A stretch of DNA of 64,000 bases from Nemertoderma westbladi (taxonomy: Eukaryota; Xenacoelomorpha; Nemertodermatida; Nemertodermatidae), in the NCBI GenBank assembly GCA_032718475.1, contig JAUCBJ010000326.1, positions 1 through 64,000 on the forward strand. The letters run 5' to 3'. Position 1 is the first letter of the stretch, and every line of letters begins with the position of its first letter. Below the pieces are notes generated by a model that did not search any database, was not told the origin of the DNA, and worked only from the letters and a program-made list of their open reading frames with translations. Below are positions 1-10,900 of this stretch, piece after piece. The position numbers and the translations under genes are program-made.

Positions 1-555
1 GTTTCAAAATTGTTTGGTTTTGGCTAAAATTGGGCATATAGGTGCCTAAGATGCTATTCTACATGACAGGTCAGAAATTTTTTTTTTCGCTATTTAATAT
101 TAGTTAATACTAGTTAACATCAAAAAAAACTTGGTTGCGCTTAAAACCCTAAGGCTTTTACAGTTTTGAACCTAATCACATGAAAGTTTTTTTATATGAT
201 AGATCAAAGATGGGGCAACATAACTATCAGGCGAAATTTTGTTAAAATAATTCTGCACTCGCTAGGTGGCGCTGCAAATGTATGCTAATTTTTAGGTTTT
301 TTATAAATAGTATTAAATTTTATTAACAAAAAATTTCGAAACGTTGCCTGATACTTTTATGCAGGGTGGCTATCTAGACACCCACAGACTAACACAGACC
401 ACAGACTTTTCAGACTAATTACTCAAAAATTATAGAAGTAGTAGGGTTTTGAAGTTGACAATTTCATGAAAAAAATATTTGGAGATAATCGACCTTTCAT
501 TATACATAGTACTAGTAATTTCAGTAGGATTCCCTAAATGGAAATTTAAGTTTAT
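1..555. other. AT-rich non-coding stretch
   Basis: No open frame of note, RNA gene or clear repeat was seen. The sequence is AT-rich with short homopolymers. Confidence 0.6.
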
Positions 556-559
556 ACTT

Positions 560-930
560 TCGATAATTCAAGCAGTTTACTATAGTTCTTACTAAAATGC
601 CGGTGTTTCTGGCTTAGACAGCAATAACAACAAAGTATCAAGAAAAAACAGTAAGACAGAACACTCTCCTTATGATCGGCAGAAAAGCTACACGTCGACA
701 GGAAAAATCGCTCTGATTGGCTCAAGCCAAACAAAGAACCACGAGTCCAATGGCTGTTTCCATGTCAGCAACCAGCTGTTAGATGTCGTAATATGAATCA
801 TCACGGCTAAGCTGTGAAAGGTAGTTGGTGCATTACAAGTTTTTGCCTTACCATGTCCGCCAAAACACGTATATAGCAGAATGATTTTTATGTCCGTTAA
901 AACACCTGTAAAGGTACCTTGCGGGCGAGG
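560..930 (-). repeat. Dispersed CCAAT-box module, copy A
   Basis: Read on the minus strand, this stretch has the same ordered blocks as 54060-54460 on the plus strand. Two GCGGACAT-like units lie at 853-860 and 890-898. About 140 bp further on is a 17-bp block, CCAATCAGAGCGATTTT in minus orientation at 704-720, preceded by CTTTGTT. The 17-bp block is identical in both copies and block spacing is conserved (about 140 versus 134 bp). It is either a short dispersed non-autonomous repeat or a duplicated promoter-like segment, since CCAATCA is an NF-Y-type motif. No coding potential is evident; the 60-codon frame inside it looks accidental. Confidence 0.55.
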
Positions 931-1299
931 GTAATATATATATAGTCAGAGAACCCTTTTAGAGTATTCCAGCGCCTGTGGGGGAACTGGCCAGCAAAGG
1001 CAAACGTATCAGTTATCCCACAAAAGCTTTTACATTTCTAATGGTATATTTTCTCTGTAGGCCTATCATTATTTTTTTTGATTATTGTAATTTTTCCTTT
1101 TAATTTTTCCAAAATTTAATGAGCTATCAAACAGAGCAAATGCCATTTACTGTACATAGCATGTTAGTTTTCGTACTGTGGTCCCTTATTCTTACATCCA
1201 TCTCCAGTATTTTTCGTGCTAAGATTTTCAAAAGTTTTTATGGCACACTAAAATTAATTTATTTGCGGTTTTTTGGATACTAAATCACGATTATAGAAG
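931..1299. other. Non-coding, nothing recognised
   Basis: AT-rich sequence with no supported feature. Confidence 0.5.
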
Positions 1300-2160
1300 T
1301 CAAATATATCATTCGAGAAAATTTTAGGTAATTTTGAATGTGCCCCTGGTGCACGAAAAAACAGGTTGTAGTGGAAATATGATAATGACAAATCACCGCA
1401 AAATCAATTTGATTTAATGACCATATGGGTTATGTATGATGCTGATCACCAATATGAACACTGAAATATATCGTACCTTGTTGATTGATTGTTGGTTGAT
1501 TGAGGGCGTTTTTGGATATGCGCGGCACGAAAACTATAAATAGTAGGGCCTAGCACAAATTTGATAATAAAAAATTATTACCATATCAACCTGATTTTAA
1601 GACAGTATGGGTTTTCTGGGGACGCTGATCAAGAATATGACACCCATATGATATTATCATATTATATTATCCAACCATAATCGATTTTTGCCGTTTGAAA
1701 TTTTATGCTGACTTGTATTTTTCGCCCCACCAAATAAGAACCTGAAACAGCATTGCGTTACAACGAATGATTTTTAACGAGTTGTATCGTGATCAGCGAC
1801 CTTGAAAACCAGTATATCTTCAGAATTACCAAACCAAAGGCAAAATGTAACAGTTTATAATTTTTTGCTACTTGCACTTTTCGTTCTGGGGCAACAGAAT
1901 AGCACCAAATTGGGCATTACCAGAAATATTTTTAACTACCGTAGTTTCGTTGTGATCAGCGACCTCAAAAACCTGTATACGTTCAGAATTATCAAACCAA
2001 ACACCAAAATGTTTTAGTTTGACATTTTTTTACTTGTACCTTTCTTCCCTGTGGTACTACTAAAATAGCACAAAAATTATGGTTTCACTGTCAGAAAATA
2101 GTTTTAAGAAGTTTTATCGTAATCAGCGACCTCTAAAACCCTTATAACATCATAATTGTA
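1300..2160 (+). repeat. Degenerate ~165-bp tandem repeats
   Basis: The core GATCAGCGACCT recurs at about 1791 and 1954, and as AATCAGCGACCT at 2121, a period of about 163-167 bp. Each is followed by similar text (AAAACC.GTATA, TCAGAATTA.CAAACCAAA). Two weaker related units, around GCTGATCA.AATATGA, occur near 1440 and 1625. Divergence is high, so this is an old tandem array or an old repeat family. No function is inferred. Confidence 0.5.
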
Positions 2161-2206
2161 ATTTTTGAGGAAAGATCTAAAAAATTTATAAAGTGAAGTA
2201 ACTACA

Positions 2207-2224
2207 GTACTGTAGCTACAGTAC
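2207..2224. repeat. 18-bp perfect palindrome
   Basis: GTACTGTAGCTACAGTAC is a perfect inverted repeat. Partial matches (ACTGTAGCTAC, AGCTACAGTAC) occur near 55847 and 56265. It could be a cruciform-prone site or chance in AT-rich DNA. Confidence 0.4.
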
Positions 2225-2435
2225 AGCATGTATCTGGTTTTACTGCTTATAAGGCTGCTTTAGTTACGGTACTAAGTTAAAGACTAAACCCAGAATTTGT
2301 AAGCCTAGACAAAAAATAGAGCGAATCTAATTTAGTTATGCTTGAAAACATATACTTCGGTTGATAGTAAAAGGCTACCAATTAAAGTCATACCAAAATT
2401 GATGAAAATTTCACCTAAAAAATTATAACACCAAA

Positions 2436-2651
2436 TTATATAATGTGACCCCAAAATAAATACAAATTTTTAACAAAAAAAAAATAGAAATTTTCCCAAA
2501 ATAAATACAAATTTTCTAAAAATAAATACATAAACTCAAAATAAATATATAATCCCCCAAAATAAATATCCCCAAAATAAAAACCCCCAAAATAAATACA
2601 TAATCCCCCAAAATAAATACATAATCCCCCGAAATAAATACATAACGCCAA
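2436..2651 (+). repeat. 21-bp tandem repeat, left arm
   Basis: Units have the form CCCCCAAAATAAATACATAA plus one T, degenerate on the outer side and regular near 2570-2645. The C-rich strand is the plus strand. Confidence 0.8.
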
Positions 2652-3617
2652 GGTAAAAGAGAAGCTGGTGTATGAACGGCAACAAAGGCAAACGTAGATG
2701 TTTCACAACTCATATAACGGTATAATGAGACAGATAGGTATGCAGCACAGACACGATACTGCGGTATTACAGTATGACACAGGTACAACAACCGGTAGGT
2801 AGGCCTAATGTATGTACAAACAGCAGTAACAAGGGTCGGTCCTGACAGATGGCACAGCCTGAAGGAGAATGGTGGGTGCTCTACCCAACTTAGTGGCGCG
2901 ACGCAATAAAACTTCATCCCTCTCCAGAGGAAATACGACGGTAATATCGACGCAAATAACAGCTGATTATTCTCAAAAATAAAACTGTAACCTAATGGCG
3001 ACAACAGATGACGATCCCGACATGCTTAATCAGCAGGCTCCTGGTCTGTACGCCAGAGCGAACATGCTATTTATGGCTCTGGGCAGACAGCAATGCCTAG
3101 GTAGCTGTGAAGACTGTTTTGTTTGGCGCCTACTGCACACCGGTATACGGGTGTGCACTGTGGGCCCGTGAGAGTCACAGCCTGCGTATATACTGTATGA
3201 TAGAATACGGGTTGCCTATAACAATACAGCACTGCACGTATGCTGTTTAAATGGCTACGCCAAACCGACGAAGGTCTACCTACTAGTACAGTATGTCCGT
3301 CTTTCGGCCAAATTGGTCTACCCATTTTCTGTCATATTATTTTATTAATAACGCTAGTCTGAGTCTGAGGAATCGAGTATTGAACTCGAACAATCAAATA
3401 GTGAACATTGTTTTTAACTCTTGTAGACCTTACTCGAGATTTTTTTTTATTTACCCTCAGTACCTGTGTGCAGTAGGCGCATGGTTTCTTAGGTGCATGG
3501 TTTCTTAGGTTTCTTACATTAATCAAATCTATTTCCGTTTTTACTTGTTGTGTGCTAATTTAATATAAAAAACCTTGTACAGTATAATATGCCCCTGGTG
3601 CGGATTAAAGAATAATA
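2652..3617. other. Spacer of the inverted-repeat element, no gene
   Basis: The longest minus-strand frame (about 160 codons, ending near 2516) is composed partly of the tandem repeat and shows no domain. Nothing else is supported. Confidence 0.5.
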
Positions 3618-3915
3618 ATAACCTGTTCTAATGTGTTTAGTTTATTGTTTTGGTTAAAATAACGTGCCACTGTAACCTGCTCCTTTCCCTAAATTGTGAA
3701 TTTAACATTGAGGCGGGATATTAATTCGCCAAGGCGGGTTTTGCGTCCAGTCCCCCCCCCCCCCCCCCCCCCCCGTCTCAAGACCCAAGGCTTTACTGCC
3801 CGTTCTGTAAATAAAGAAAGAGGTAAAGTCGCATTTAAAGGAGCAGGTTAGTAAACGAGCAGGTTATAGGCGTGTTGAGGGAACCAAAACAATAAACGAA
3901 AGTGAACATGTTACA
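3618..3915. repeat. Inner inverted repeat with 23-C tract at its centre
   Basis: TTTATTGTTTTGGTT at 3641-3655 and AACCTGCTCCTTT at 3674-3686 recur inverted: AAAGGAGCAGGTTA near 3837 and AACCAAAACAATAAA near 3882-3896. The loop contains an uninterrupted C run at 3752-3774 and GCC..GGCGGG text. This could be a small nested MITE-like element. Homology along the arms is imperfect. Confidence 0.5.
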
Positions 3916-4087
3916 AGATTATGCAGGACTTTATAATTCGGTCTTTGTTTTGTACTCATCCGAGGATCGTCGGTATGATTAAACATTTTGTTTGATTTAT
4001 GGAAATAAATAATGAATGACTTTGTATAATTAAATTTTCCATAAAATATTTTGTGCTGGAAGAATCGTTTTTGGTTGACAAGTAATT

Positions 4088-4400
4088 ATTATAGGGAGAT
4101 GGAATAATTGTTTTTGGGGGATGAATAATGTATTTGTTTTTGGGGGTAGAATAATTGTTTTTGGGGGAATTAATAATTGTTTTTGGGGGATGGATAATTG
4201 TTTTTGGGGGATGAATAATTGTTTTTGGGGGATGGATAATTGTTTTTGGGGGTAGAATAATTGTTTAGGGGGATGAATAATTGTTTTTGGGGGATGAATA
4301 ATTGTTTTTGGGGGATGGATAATTGTTTTTTGGGGGTGAATAATTTATTGTTTTTGGGGATGAATAATTTATTGTTTTTGGGGATGAATAATTGTTTTTG
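4088..4400 (-). repeat. 21-bp tandem repeat, right arm
   Basis: Units read GGGGGATGAATAATTGTTTT plus one T on the plus strand, about 14 copies with small variants (gatgg, gtagaa). In reverse complement the unit begins CCCCCAAAA like the 2436-2651 array. Confidence 0.85.
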
Positions 4401-4513
4401 GAGAGAGATATTCAAAATTGGGGGATGTAAATTGGTACTACAAACAAATATATTTGGTGCTAAATAACCTTTTTTGGTGTAAATTCATCTAATTTTGGGT
4501 GGCATTCTATTGG

Positions 4514-6047
4514 TGGAGATTGTAAAATATATGTTGCTTGAAAATATTAGTTTATCCATATTTTGCTTGGATTGCTGGCTATCTGCAAAATGTATTAATT
4601 ATTCGAACCAGTCAATAAGATGTAACATTCAATTACATTGCAAACAATAATGGTTGGTTACTATGCTGCGTTAACAATAACAGCTAGTCGCAGGTAGGTG
4701 AGAGTATTGAGGAGGGTGCACTGCTACTAGCACGTCGTACGTCCTACCGTATAGGTAATGAATGACCTATATATACAGTATATATAAAGACCACCTATAT
4801 GATTGATTACCCATAACGGCCTCAACAGATCTCAGAAGGAATTCACTATCACGATAGGTTACTCATGTCTTATGTTCTTTATGGTAAACCTTCCCCACGT
4901 TAAGAATTAATCTATTGTGTACTGGCAGGCAATAGTAGTAATCCCTTTGGCCCTGGGAAGAGGATGTGACTGTGGCTATTGGGCGCCAATGGTAGCTGAC
5001 TTATTGTCTATTGTGGGGTGGACAGGAATGGGCTGAGAATTCCTTGGGGCCAGTGAAAGAGCTCTCAGGCAGTGCCACACCGGGGCATAGAGGATATATG
5101 GGCCCAACTAGCTGGCCATTATGGCTGGGAATGGATAATAGGAGTTAGTCATTGAGGTATATAGGTGATGGGAATATTGACAATCCATGCATAGGTTAGG
5201 TTAGCTATCACGTGAGGGAGTGTAGCAGCCTTTACATATATGGATTGGTAAATTATTGTTTGTACGGTTTGAGAGCTCTGTGTTTGTCTTCCAGCTAACC
5301 CCCATTCTCTCTACCAATATTTCGTTATCGTTTTTATTTCTTGAGTTTGCTACAATATTTGCCTAAGGACGCCGCATGTAGATAGTCTGTCAGGCAACCT
5401 GCTCATTCTCTATATAAAGTTAAGTACCTTGAGATTGCATATAGTTAGTTATAGTGTGACCCGGAGTGGTTCTTCAACTTTGTACTTTTATCAGGCTGTT
5501 CCCTGTATCTTTATAGCTATTCCTTGTTTTTAGTCTATTTAGTTATATTTACTAGCTTATCTACCGGCTTCTACTGTATGAGGATTGCTTGTTATTTAAT
5601 GGCACTCTGACGACATCTATGGTTACATTAAGTATCCACCAGTGTCAGCAACAACGCAAACAATCAGGTAACCACCATCTTACTATTTATACTGTATGGA
5701 ACATATCTATACGCCGTTTTCATCTAATTCTTAAATTAATATAATATTGTTATAGACTACTGTATCTACTTACATGTGTTGGTTGCTCCTTCTGCCATTG
5801 GGATTAAATATTTTTGTTACATTATGTCAACTTATCAACTATGTATATTTGTGTGTCATACATACTGTAACCCTAAAAAGTCGTACTTTTCTCACAATGA
5901 TTATCATTTGTTACAACTTCTGGTCCATATTGTTGTGTAATTTATCGACCATTTGTTTTATTTTTACATATTCAGTTATAAACAACAAATAATCATTATT
6001 ATTTTAAATTTATATTTGCTAGTTTGTATTTAATTTTCTTCTAACAG
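4514..6047. other. Upstream non-coding region of the zinc-finger gene
   Basis: No convincing gene was seen. A 72-codon hydrophobic frame at 5774-5992 is AT-driven and not supported. The stretch ends in a pyrimidine tract and AG (TTTTCTTCTAACAG, 6034-6047), which looks like a splice acceptor. An upstream exon, probably 5'UTR, may therefore lie in or before this region. Donor-like CAG|GTAGGT near 4694 and CAG|GTAACC near 5668 are possible partners, unproven. Confidence 0.4.
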
Positions 6048-7068
6048 ACACTATGAGAGGTAAATCGGTCCCCACTAAATCCCTGCGGTCTATAGACAGG
6101 CAACCCACCAAAGATGCGTCCTCCGCCACGTCATTATTGTTACTCGATTTACCATGTGACGTCATTGATAATACGTCATCAACGCTGACGTCAATATCCG
6201 TGGATACCAAGAGCCTATCATCAATAGGTAGTTTGACGAATATTAACCAATCAGAAACGATAGAAGTATCTCCACAATCAAGTGATTCTGGAATCCATGA
6301 CAACGGAGCACGACGTCTTCCGACACTTAATTTGGGACAATTAATTAAACAGAAAAGTCGAAAATATCCAAATAAACAGAAATGGAAACATAATTATTCT
6401 GAACTGAAACGCCATTGTAGACAAAGAAATGAAAGAAACCTTTCTAGTGTTTTAAGCAGTTGTTTTACGGAGTTGAAGAAAGCACAACGTGTTTCCAAGG
6501 CAACCTTTAGGTGTTCGCCTTGTCGGAGAGTGTTTGGTCACGAGATTGTTTACCGCTCCCACGTTAAGCGCCACCCTACGGCAACATCAGAAATCGTGAA
6601 GAAAACCCAGCAGGTTTCCAGTCAGCGGGACTTACAGACGGACGGGCTGTCTAGACGACATTACTGCTACGACTGCGGGAGGGAGTATTCTTCGAAGTCT
6701 AACTTACGGAAACACCAACGTAAGTTCCACGATGATCCAACGAAACCGATGGAATACCGCTGTAAGGTCTGCCAACTGGTGCTCCCGAGTAACCTAGAGT
6801 TGGAGTTGCACACCAGACAATGCCGTTCCGACCTAAACTGTCCCCAATGTCCCGAGAGAAAGTTCTCCAATTCCGCCAACTACATCTCCCACAGGAACGG
6901 AGCCCATCTCTTCCCCGACTCTGTGCGGTTCTGCGAGACCTGCGAAACGGCTTTAAACGACGTTGAAGAGTTTCGTTCCCACATACAGACTCATCGTTCC
7001 GCCATTCACTTTGTATGCGATGACTGCGGATTGACCTTCAAAGACTTTCTTATTTTTACGGCGCACAG
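6048..7068 (+). CDS. C2H2 zinc-finger protein, coding exon 1
   Basis: This exon encodes residues 1-338 plus two bases of codon 339 of a predicted 1,258-residue nuclear protein. The first ATG is at 6053, five bases after an acceptor-like TAACAG, so the true first exon may lie upstream. The first 140 residues are Ser/Thr-rich. Six C2H2-type fingers follow, with first cysteines near residues 154, 205, 237 (C2HC type), 263, 294 and 322. The last reads FVCDDCGLTF...TAHR and lacks its second histidine. The exon ends at CACAG|GTAAGT. Splicing to 14791 gives an Arg codon (AG|G) and then MEVH, which supplies that histidine with H-x4-H spacing. DNA binding and transcriptional regulation are the expected roles for the family. 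The specific orthologue is not recognised. Confidence 0.85.
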
Positions 7069-7347
7069 GTAAGTAATAAAGTAAACAACAATAAATAATT
7101 TAAATTAAATTATTACTAATTATAAATTAATAATAATAATAATATTAATTATCTAGAAAATGGCCAAGTTAATTTATATTAAAATAGGAAGTATTTCACT
7201 ATTTTTTTAATTTCATTTCATCCAATGTGTTTTTTCCCTATGAAAAGTGTTTCACTGATGGCGGTGGGTAATTTTTCCCAAGTGAACAACGTTATGCGAA
7301 CGGGTATTAAATTGGTGTCATATACGTAATATTATCGATTGCATATA

Positions 7348-7653
7348 AATGCTACCAAGACCGAATTCATGACTTTTAATGTTGATGGAAACTTGACAAC
7401 CATTGATAATAATCAACTAAGGAAGGTTGACGACTTCCAGTACCTTGGATAATGGATAGAGAGTAGCAAAAAGGACATAGAAGTTAGGAAAGCAAAGGCT
7501 TGGGTAGCTCTATCAAAAATGGATACCATCTGGAAATCAGATCTCTCCAGGCACCTGAAGACTAAGTTCTTTCGAGCCACAGTGGAAAATGTATTTTTAT
7601 TCGGGGGTGAGACCTGGACACTAACGAAATCACTTGAACAACGAATTGATGCT
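7348..7653 (+). pseudogene. Decayed LINE reverse-transcriptase C-terminal fragment
   Basis: Translation from 7348 gives a frame matching the region after the catalytic motif of the LINE at 7982-11209: NATKTEFMTFN, VDDFQYLG, WIESSKKDIEVRKAKAWVAL, IWKSD, KTKFFRATVENVFLFGGETW. A TAA at 7450-7452 interrupts it exactly where the related LINE has the Ser of YLGSWI, consistent with a single TCA to TAA change. Amino-acid identity is only moderate, so this is a different, older LINE family. It is truncated at both ends. Confidence 0.75.
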
Positions 7654-7752
7654 TATTTTTCAATTTTTTCCTATAAATTACATTTATAAATTAAATAAGG
7701 CCAACATTATTTAATTCAATGAATAATTGTCTTGCACTAAGGTGCAGTGACG

Positions 7753-7944
7753 CTGGGCCCAGCAACATAGCGCCCCCTACCGGCGGACCCAGTAACATAG
7801 CGCCCCCAACCGGCGGACCCAGTAACATAGCGCCCCCTACCGGCGGACCCAGTTACATAGCGCCCCCTACCGGCGGACCCAGTAACAGCGCCCCCTACCG
7901 GCGGACCCAGTAACATAGCGCCCCCTACAGGCGGACCCAGTAAC
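7753..7944 (+). repeat. 30-bp minisatellite, about 6 copies
   Basis: The unit has blocks GCGCCCCCTACCGGCGGA and CCCAGTAACATA. It ends one base before the target duplication of the neighbouring LINE. It is therefore probably flanking DNA rather than LINE promoter monomers, although a 5'UTR origin cannot be excluded. The 30-bp period keeps one frame open (GPSNIAPPTG repeats), an accident of period. Confidence 0.85.
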
Positions 7945-7954
7945 TAGTAGGCTA
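7945..7954 (+). repeat. LINE target-site duplication, 5' copy
   Basis: TAGTAGGCTA is repeated at 11243-11252, directly after the LINE 3' end. The (TAG)n at the LINE tail makes the exact edge ambiguous by a few bases. Confidence 0.65.
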
Positions 7955-10900
7955 CACAAAAAAGCACCCCCAACCCCCACTATGGATTACATTAGTAATG
8001 CGGAGGTCCAGCCACTAGAGGCCAGTGGAATGACTGGACACAATCGGCCTCACAGGCGTCAGTTATCTCCTGACCGGCTGCCTGTCTCACCCCCTACTGG
8101 AGAGAGAGCGGCAAACAATTATTTGAGTCCATTTCCTGATGACCTTTCTGGCCCAAACCCTGGGTCACCAGGGAGGCCAGATTGTGAGTGGGAGAGGGAT
8201 TCTGGAGTTGGAGGCTACTCTCATGTTCCACCCCGACCAACAAAGCCATTGGTGAATCTGAGGCAAGTCACTAGACTAGCCTCAGTAAACACCCTAACAC
8301 TCGGGTCCCCAATGCGACAAGGTGAGCTGACTGCCTTGGCAGATAAGCTTTCTCTTAGCGCAGTGGGTGTTCAAGAGCACCGAATGCAGACTGGACAGAC
8401 TGATGAGGTTCTGATTAAGGACATGGGGGGCGGTTGGCGACTCGCCCTCGCGTCAGCAGATGATAGTGGCAATGGTGGAATTGGTCTATTGATGAATCCA
8501 ACTGCACATGCAGCATTGGACAAAATAGACCAAATCTCTAACCGCATCATCCGTTGCCACTTCTCATGTTCTGGAAGACTGGCTAAGAAGTTTCCTAAGG
8601 TGGTTCTGATTGTGTGCTACTCTCCAACTAGTGTTGCCCCTGTAGAGGAGGTGGAAAATTTCTACCACAATCTACAAGCAGCTACTGATGGAGTGGATCA
8701 GCATGCATTCTTAACATTCCTGGGAGACTTTAATGCAAGTCTGCATCAATCACCTACATCGCCCTGGGTCTATAGCAATAGTGTTAACCGAAATTCTGTC
8801 CATCTTCAGGATTTTATCTCTGGAAATGGATTGTTTTCGGCTGGAACCCAGTTCAAGAAGCGAACTGGAAAGCTATGGACTCATAGTGGACCCAGTGGTC
8901 ACAAGTCCCAGATAGACCATATTCTGTTTCGTAGGAAATACAGGAGCTCTATACAAGACTGTAATGCATTTACACTTCGACCCTTCTCCAGTGATCACCG
9001 CCTTATTGTGGCCAAGGTAAGACTTAGTCTGCGTGCTAGCAGAACAACGAAATCTGCCTTGCCACGGCATGACTGGTCCTCTCTGTTGCAACAGCCAAGT
9101 GTGAGATCCAGCTTCACACTACAGCTGAGCAACAGGTATGAGGCTCTTGCCTCTGAGGCGGCAGATCACTGTGAGGGCTATACTGCCTTCACAGAGGCAG
9201 TTAAGTTAGCAGCTGCAGAAACAGTTCCTGTATACCCTCGAAACAGGAAACGGGCCCCCTGGACTGACAACAAAATTCAGAAGTGCCGAAATGACCTCTA
9301 TAAGGCGCAGAAAGAGTCCCGACTCAAACAGACTACAGCGGCCAAGAATGCAGTTAAGGCTGCATCTAGGTCCCTGAACAGGCAGTACTCGGTTAATTTA
9401 CAGGAGCTAATAAACCAACAGGTTGATGCCATCAATGATGCTGACGACAGCAGGCAATCATCCCAGGCATGGAGATCGATCAACTTGCTTGCTGGTCGAA
9501 AAAGCCAACCAACCACCAAGGTTAAGGCTGAATCACCAGCCGATCGCCTCAATGGTTGGAAGGCCCACTTTGAAAAGCTCCTCAATAATGACAGGGTATT
9601 GCCTGATAACTTTATAGAAGTAAAAGTGTCTGAGTCTGTACTCCCAGATATTCCCATTGGTGATATCTCCTTTGCAGAAGTGAAGGCTGCTGCAAAGAGC
9701 ATTAAGACCAATCGTGCCAGTGGAGTAGATGGTGTTCCCCCTGAGGTCTTTAAAATACCTGAGTGTTTAAAGCTCATCTATCCCATCATAGTAGACATGT
9801 ACCGTACAACAAGAGTCCCACAAGAAATGAAAACAAATAAGTTGGTGCCAGTTCCCAAAAAGGGCAACCTAACACTCTATGGTTCTTTTCGGGGAATCTC
9901 ATTGATCTCAATTGCTGCAAAGCTATACAATAGAATTCTATTAAATCGCATCAGAGATCCCATTGAGAGACTGCTCCGTGGAAATCAGAATGGGTTCCGT
10001 AAAGGTCGTAGGACCATGGAGCCCATTTTTGCACTTAGAAGGATAATTGAAGAGTTATCAAAAAAGAAAGACAGGAACCTGGCTGTTATCTTTGTTGACT
10101 TCTTCAAGGCCTTTGATTCAGTCTCTCGCTCACGTATGTTCAGCATACTTTCATTATATGGGATTCCTGATGAAATTATTGCAGCAATCAGATCAGTATA
10201 CGATGGTTCGACAACATTTGTGTCTACTGTTGACGGTGACACAGAACCATTTGAAGTGTTATGGGGCGTCCTCCAGGGAGACACACTTGCACCATTCTTG
10301 TTCATAATTGTTGTTGACTATGTTCTACGAATGTCCTTAGATCATCATAATGATGATGGGGTGATGATAACTCCACCTACTGGCTCCAGAAGTCGAGGAA
10401 ACCCTGCCAAGTACCTAACTGATCTAGACTTTGCTGATGACTTAGGAGTACTCTCAGAATCACTAGAGGGAGCCCAACGGCTCCTCAGCTCATTAGAACA
10501 TGCTGCTTCTAGTGTTGGTCTTTTTATTAACTCCAGAAAGACCAAAATTTTGACAGTTAACTTTGAAAGTCCTCAGCAAGTCTCTGATCGGATGAGCATA
10601 AGCTCAAAAGATGGTATGCTTGAGCATGTGGATGACTTCTGTTACCTGGGATCATGGATCCGGAAGTCAGGTGAGGACCTTCGAATACGTAAGGGAAAGG
10701 CATGGGCAGCCTTGAATAGGCTTTCCAGGATTTGGAAGTCACCGAGAATTAATCGGAAACTTAAGGTCCGGTTATTTAGAGCAGCAGTAGTTCCAGTACT
10801 CCTCTATGGGAGTCCATGCTGGGCTCTAACTGCTGAGGACACCAAATCTCTGGATGGCACATTCACAAGAATGCTACGCCGGGTTCATTGTGTCAAGTTC

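Larger units (their letters stand above)
2378..4513. mobile_element. Inverted-repeat (foldback-like) element, ~2.1 kb
   Basis: The left end (from about 2378) and the reverse complement of the right end (to about 4513) align. Both start CCAAT, then have CCAAAATT, GATGAA, a CACC.AAAAAA block and CACCAAAT. Inside each end is a 21-bp tandem array whose unit starts CCCCCAAAA, in opposite orientation on the two sides (2436-2651 and 4088-4400). Long terminal inverted repeats built of tandem units are the hallmark of foldback elements. No transposase frame was found in the 1.4-kb centre, so it would be non-autonomous. Exact ends and target duplication were not resolved. Confidence 0.5.

Noticed and set aside
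2516-3004. 162-codon minus-strand frame
   Set aside because: Its C-terminal third is the 21-bp tandem repeat translated, and no domain is visible in the rest.
5774-5992. 72-codon hydrophobic frame
   Set aside because: AT-rich codons rich in Ile/Phe/Leu arise by chance. No start context, domain or partner exon.
7719-7913. Frame of GPSNIAPPTG repeats before the LINE as a LINE ORF1
   Set aside because: It is the 30-bp minisatellite read in one frame, ends in stops and lies outside the inferred target duplication.
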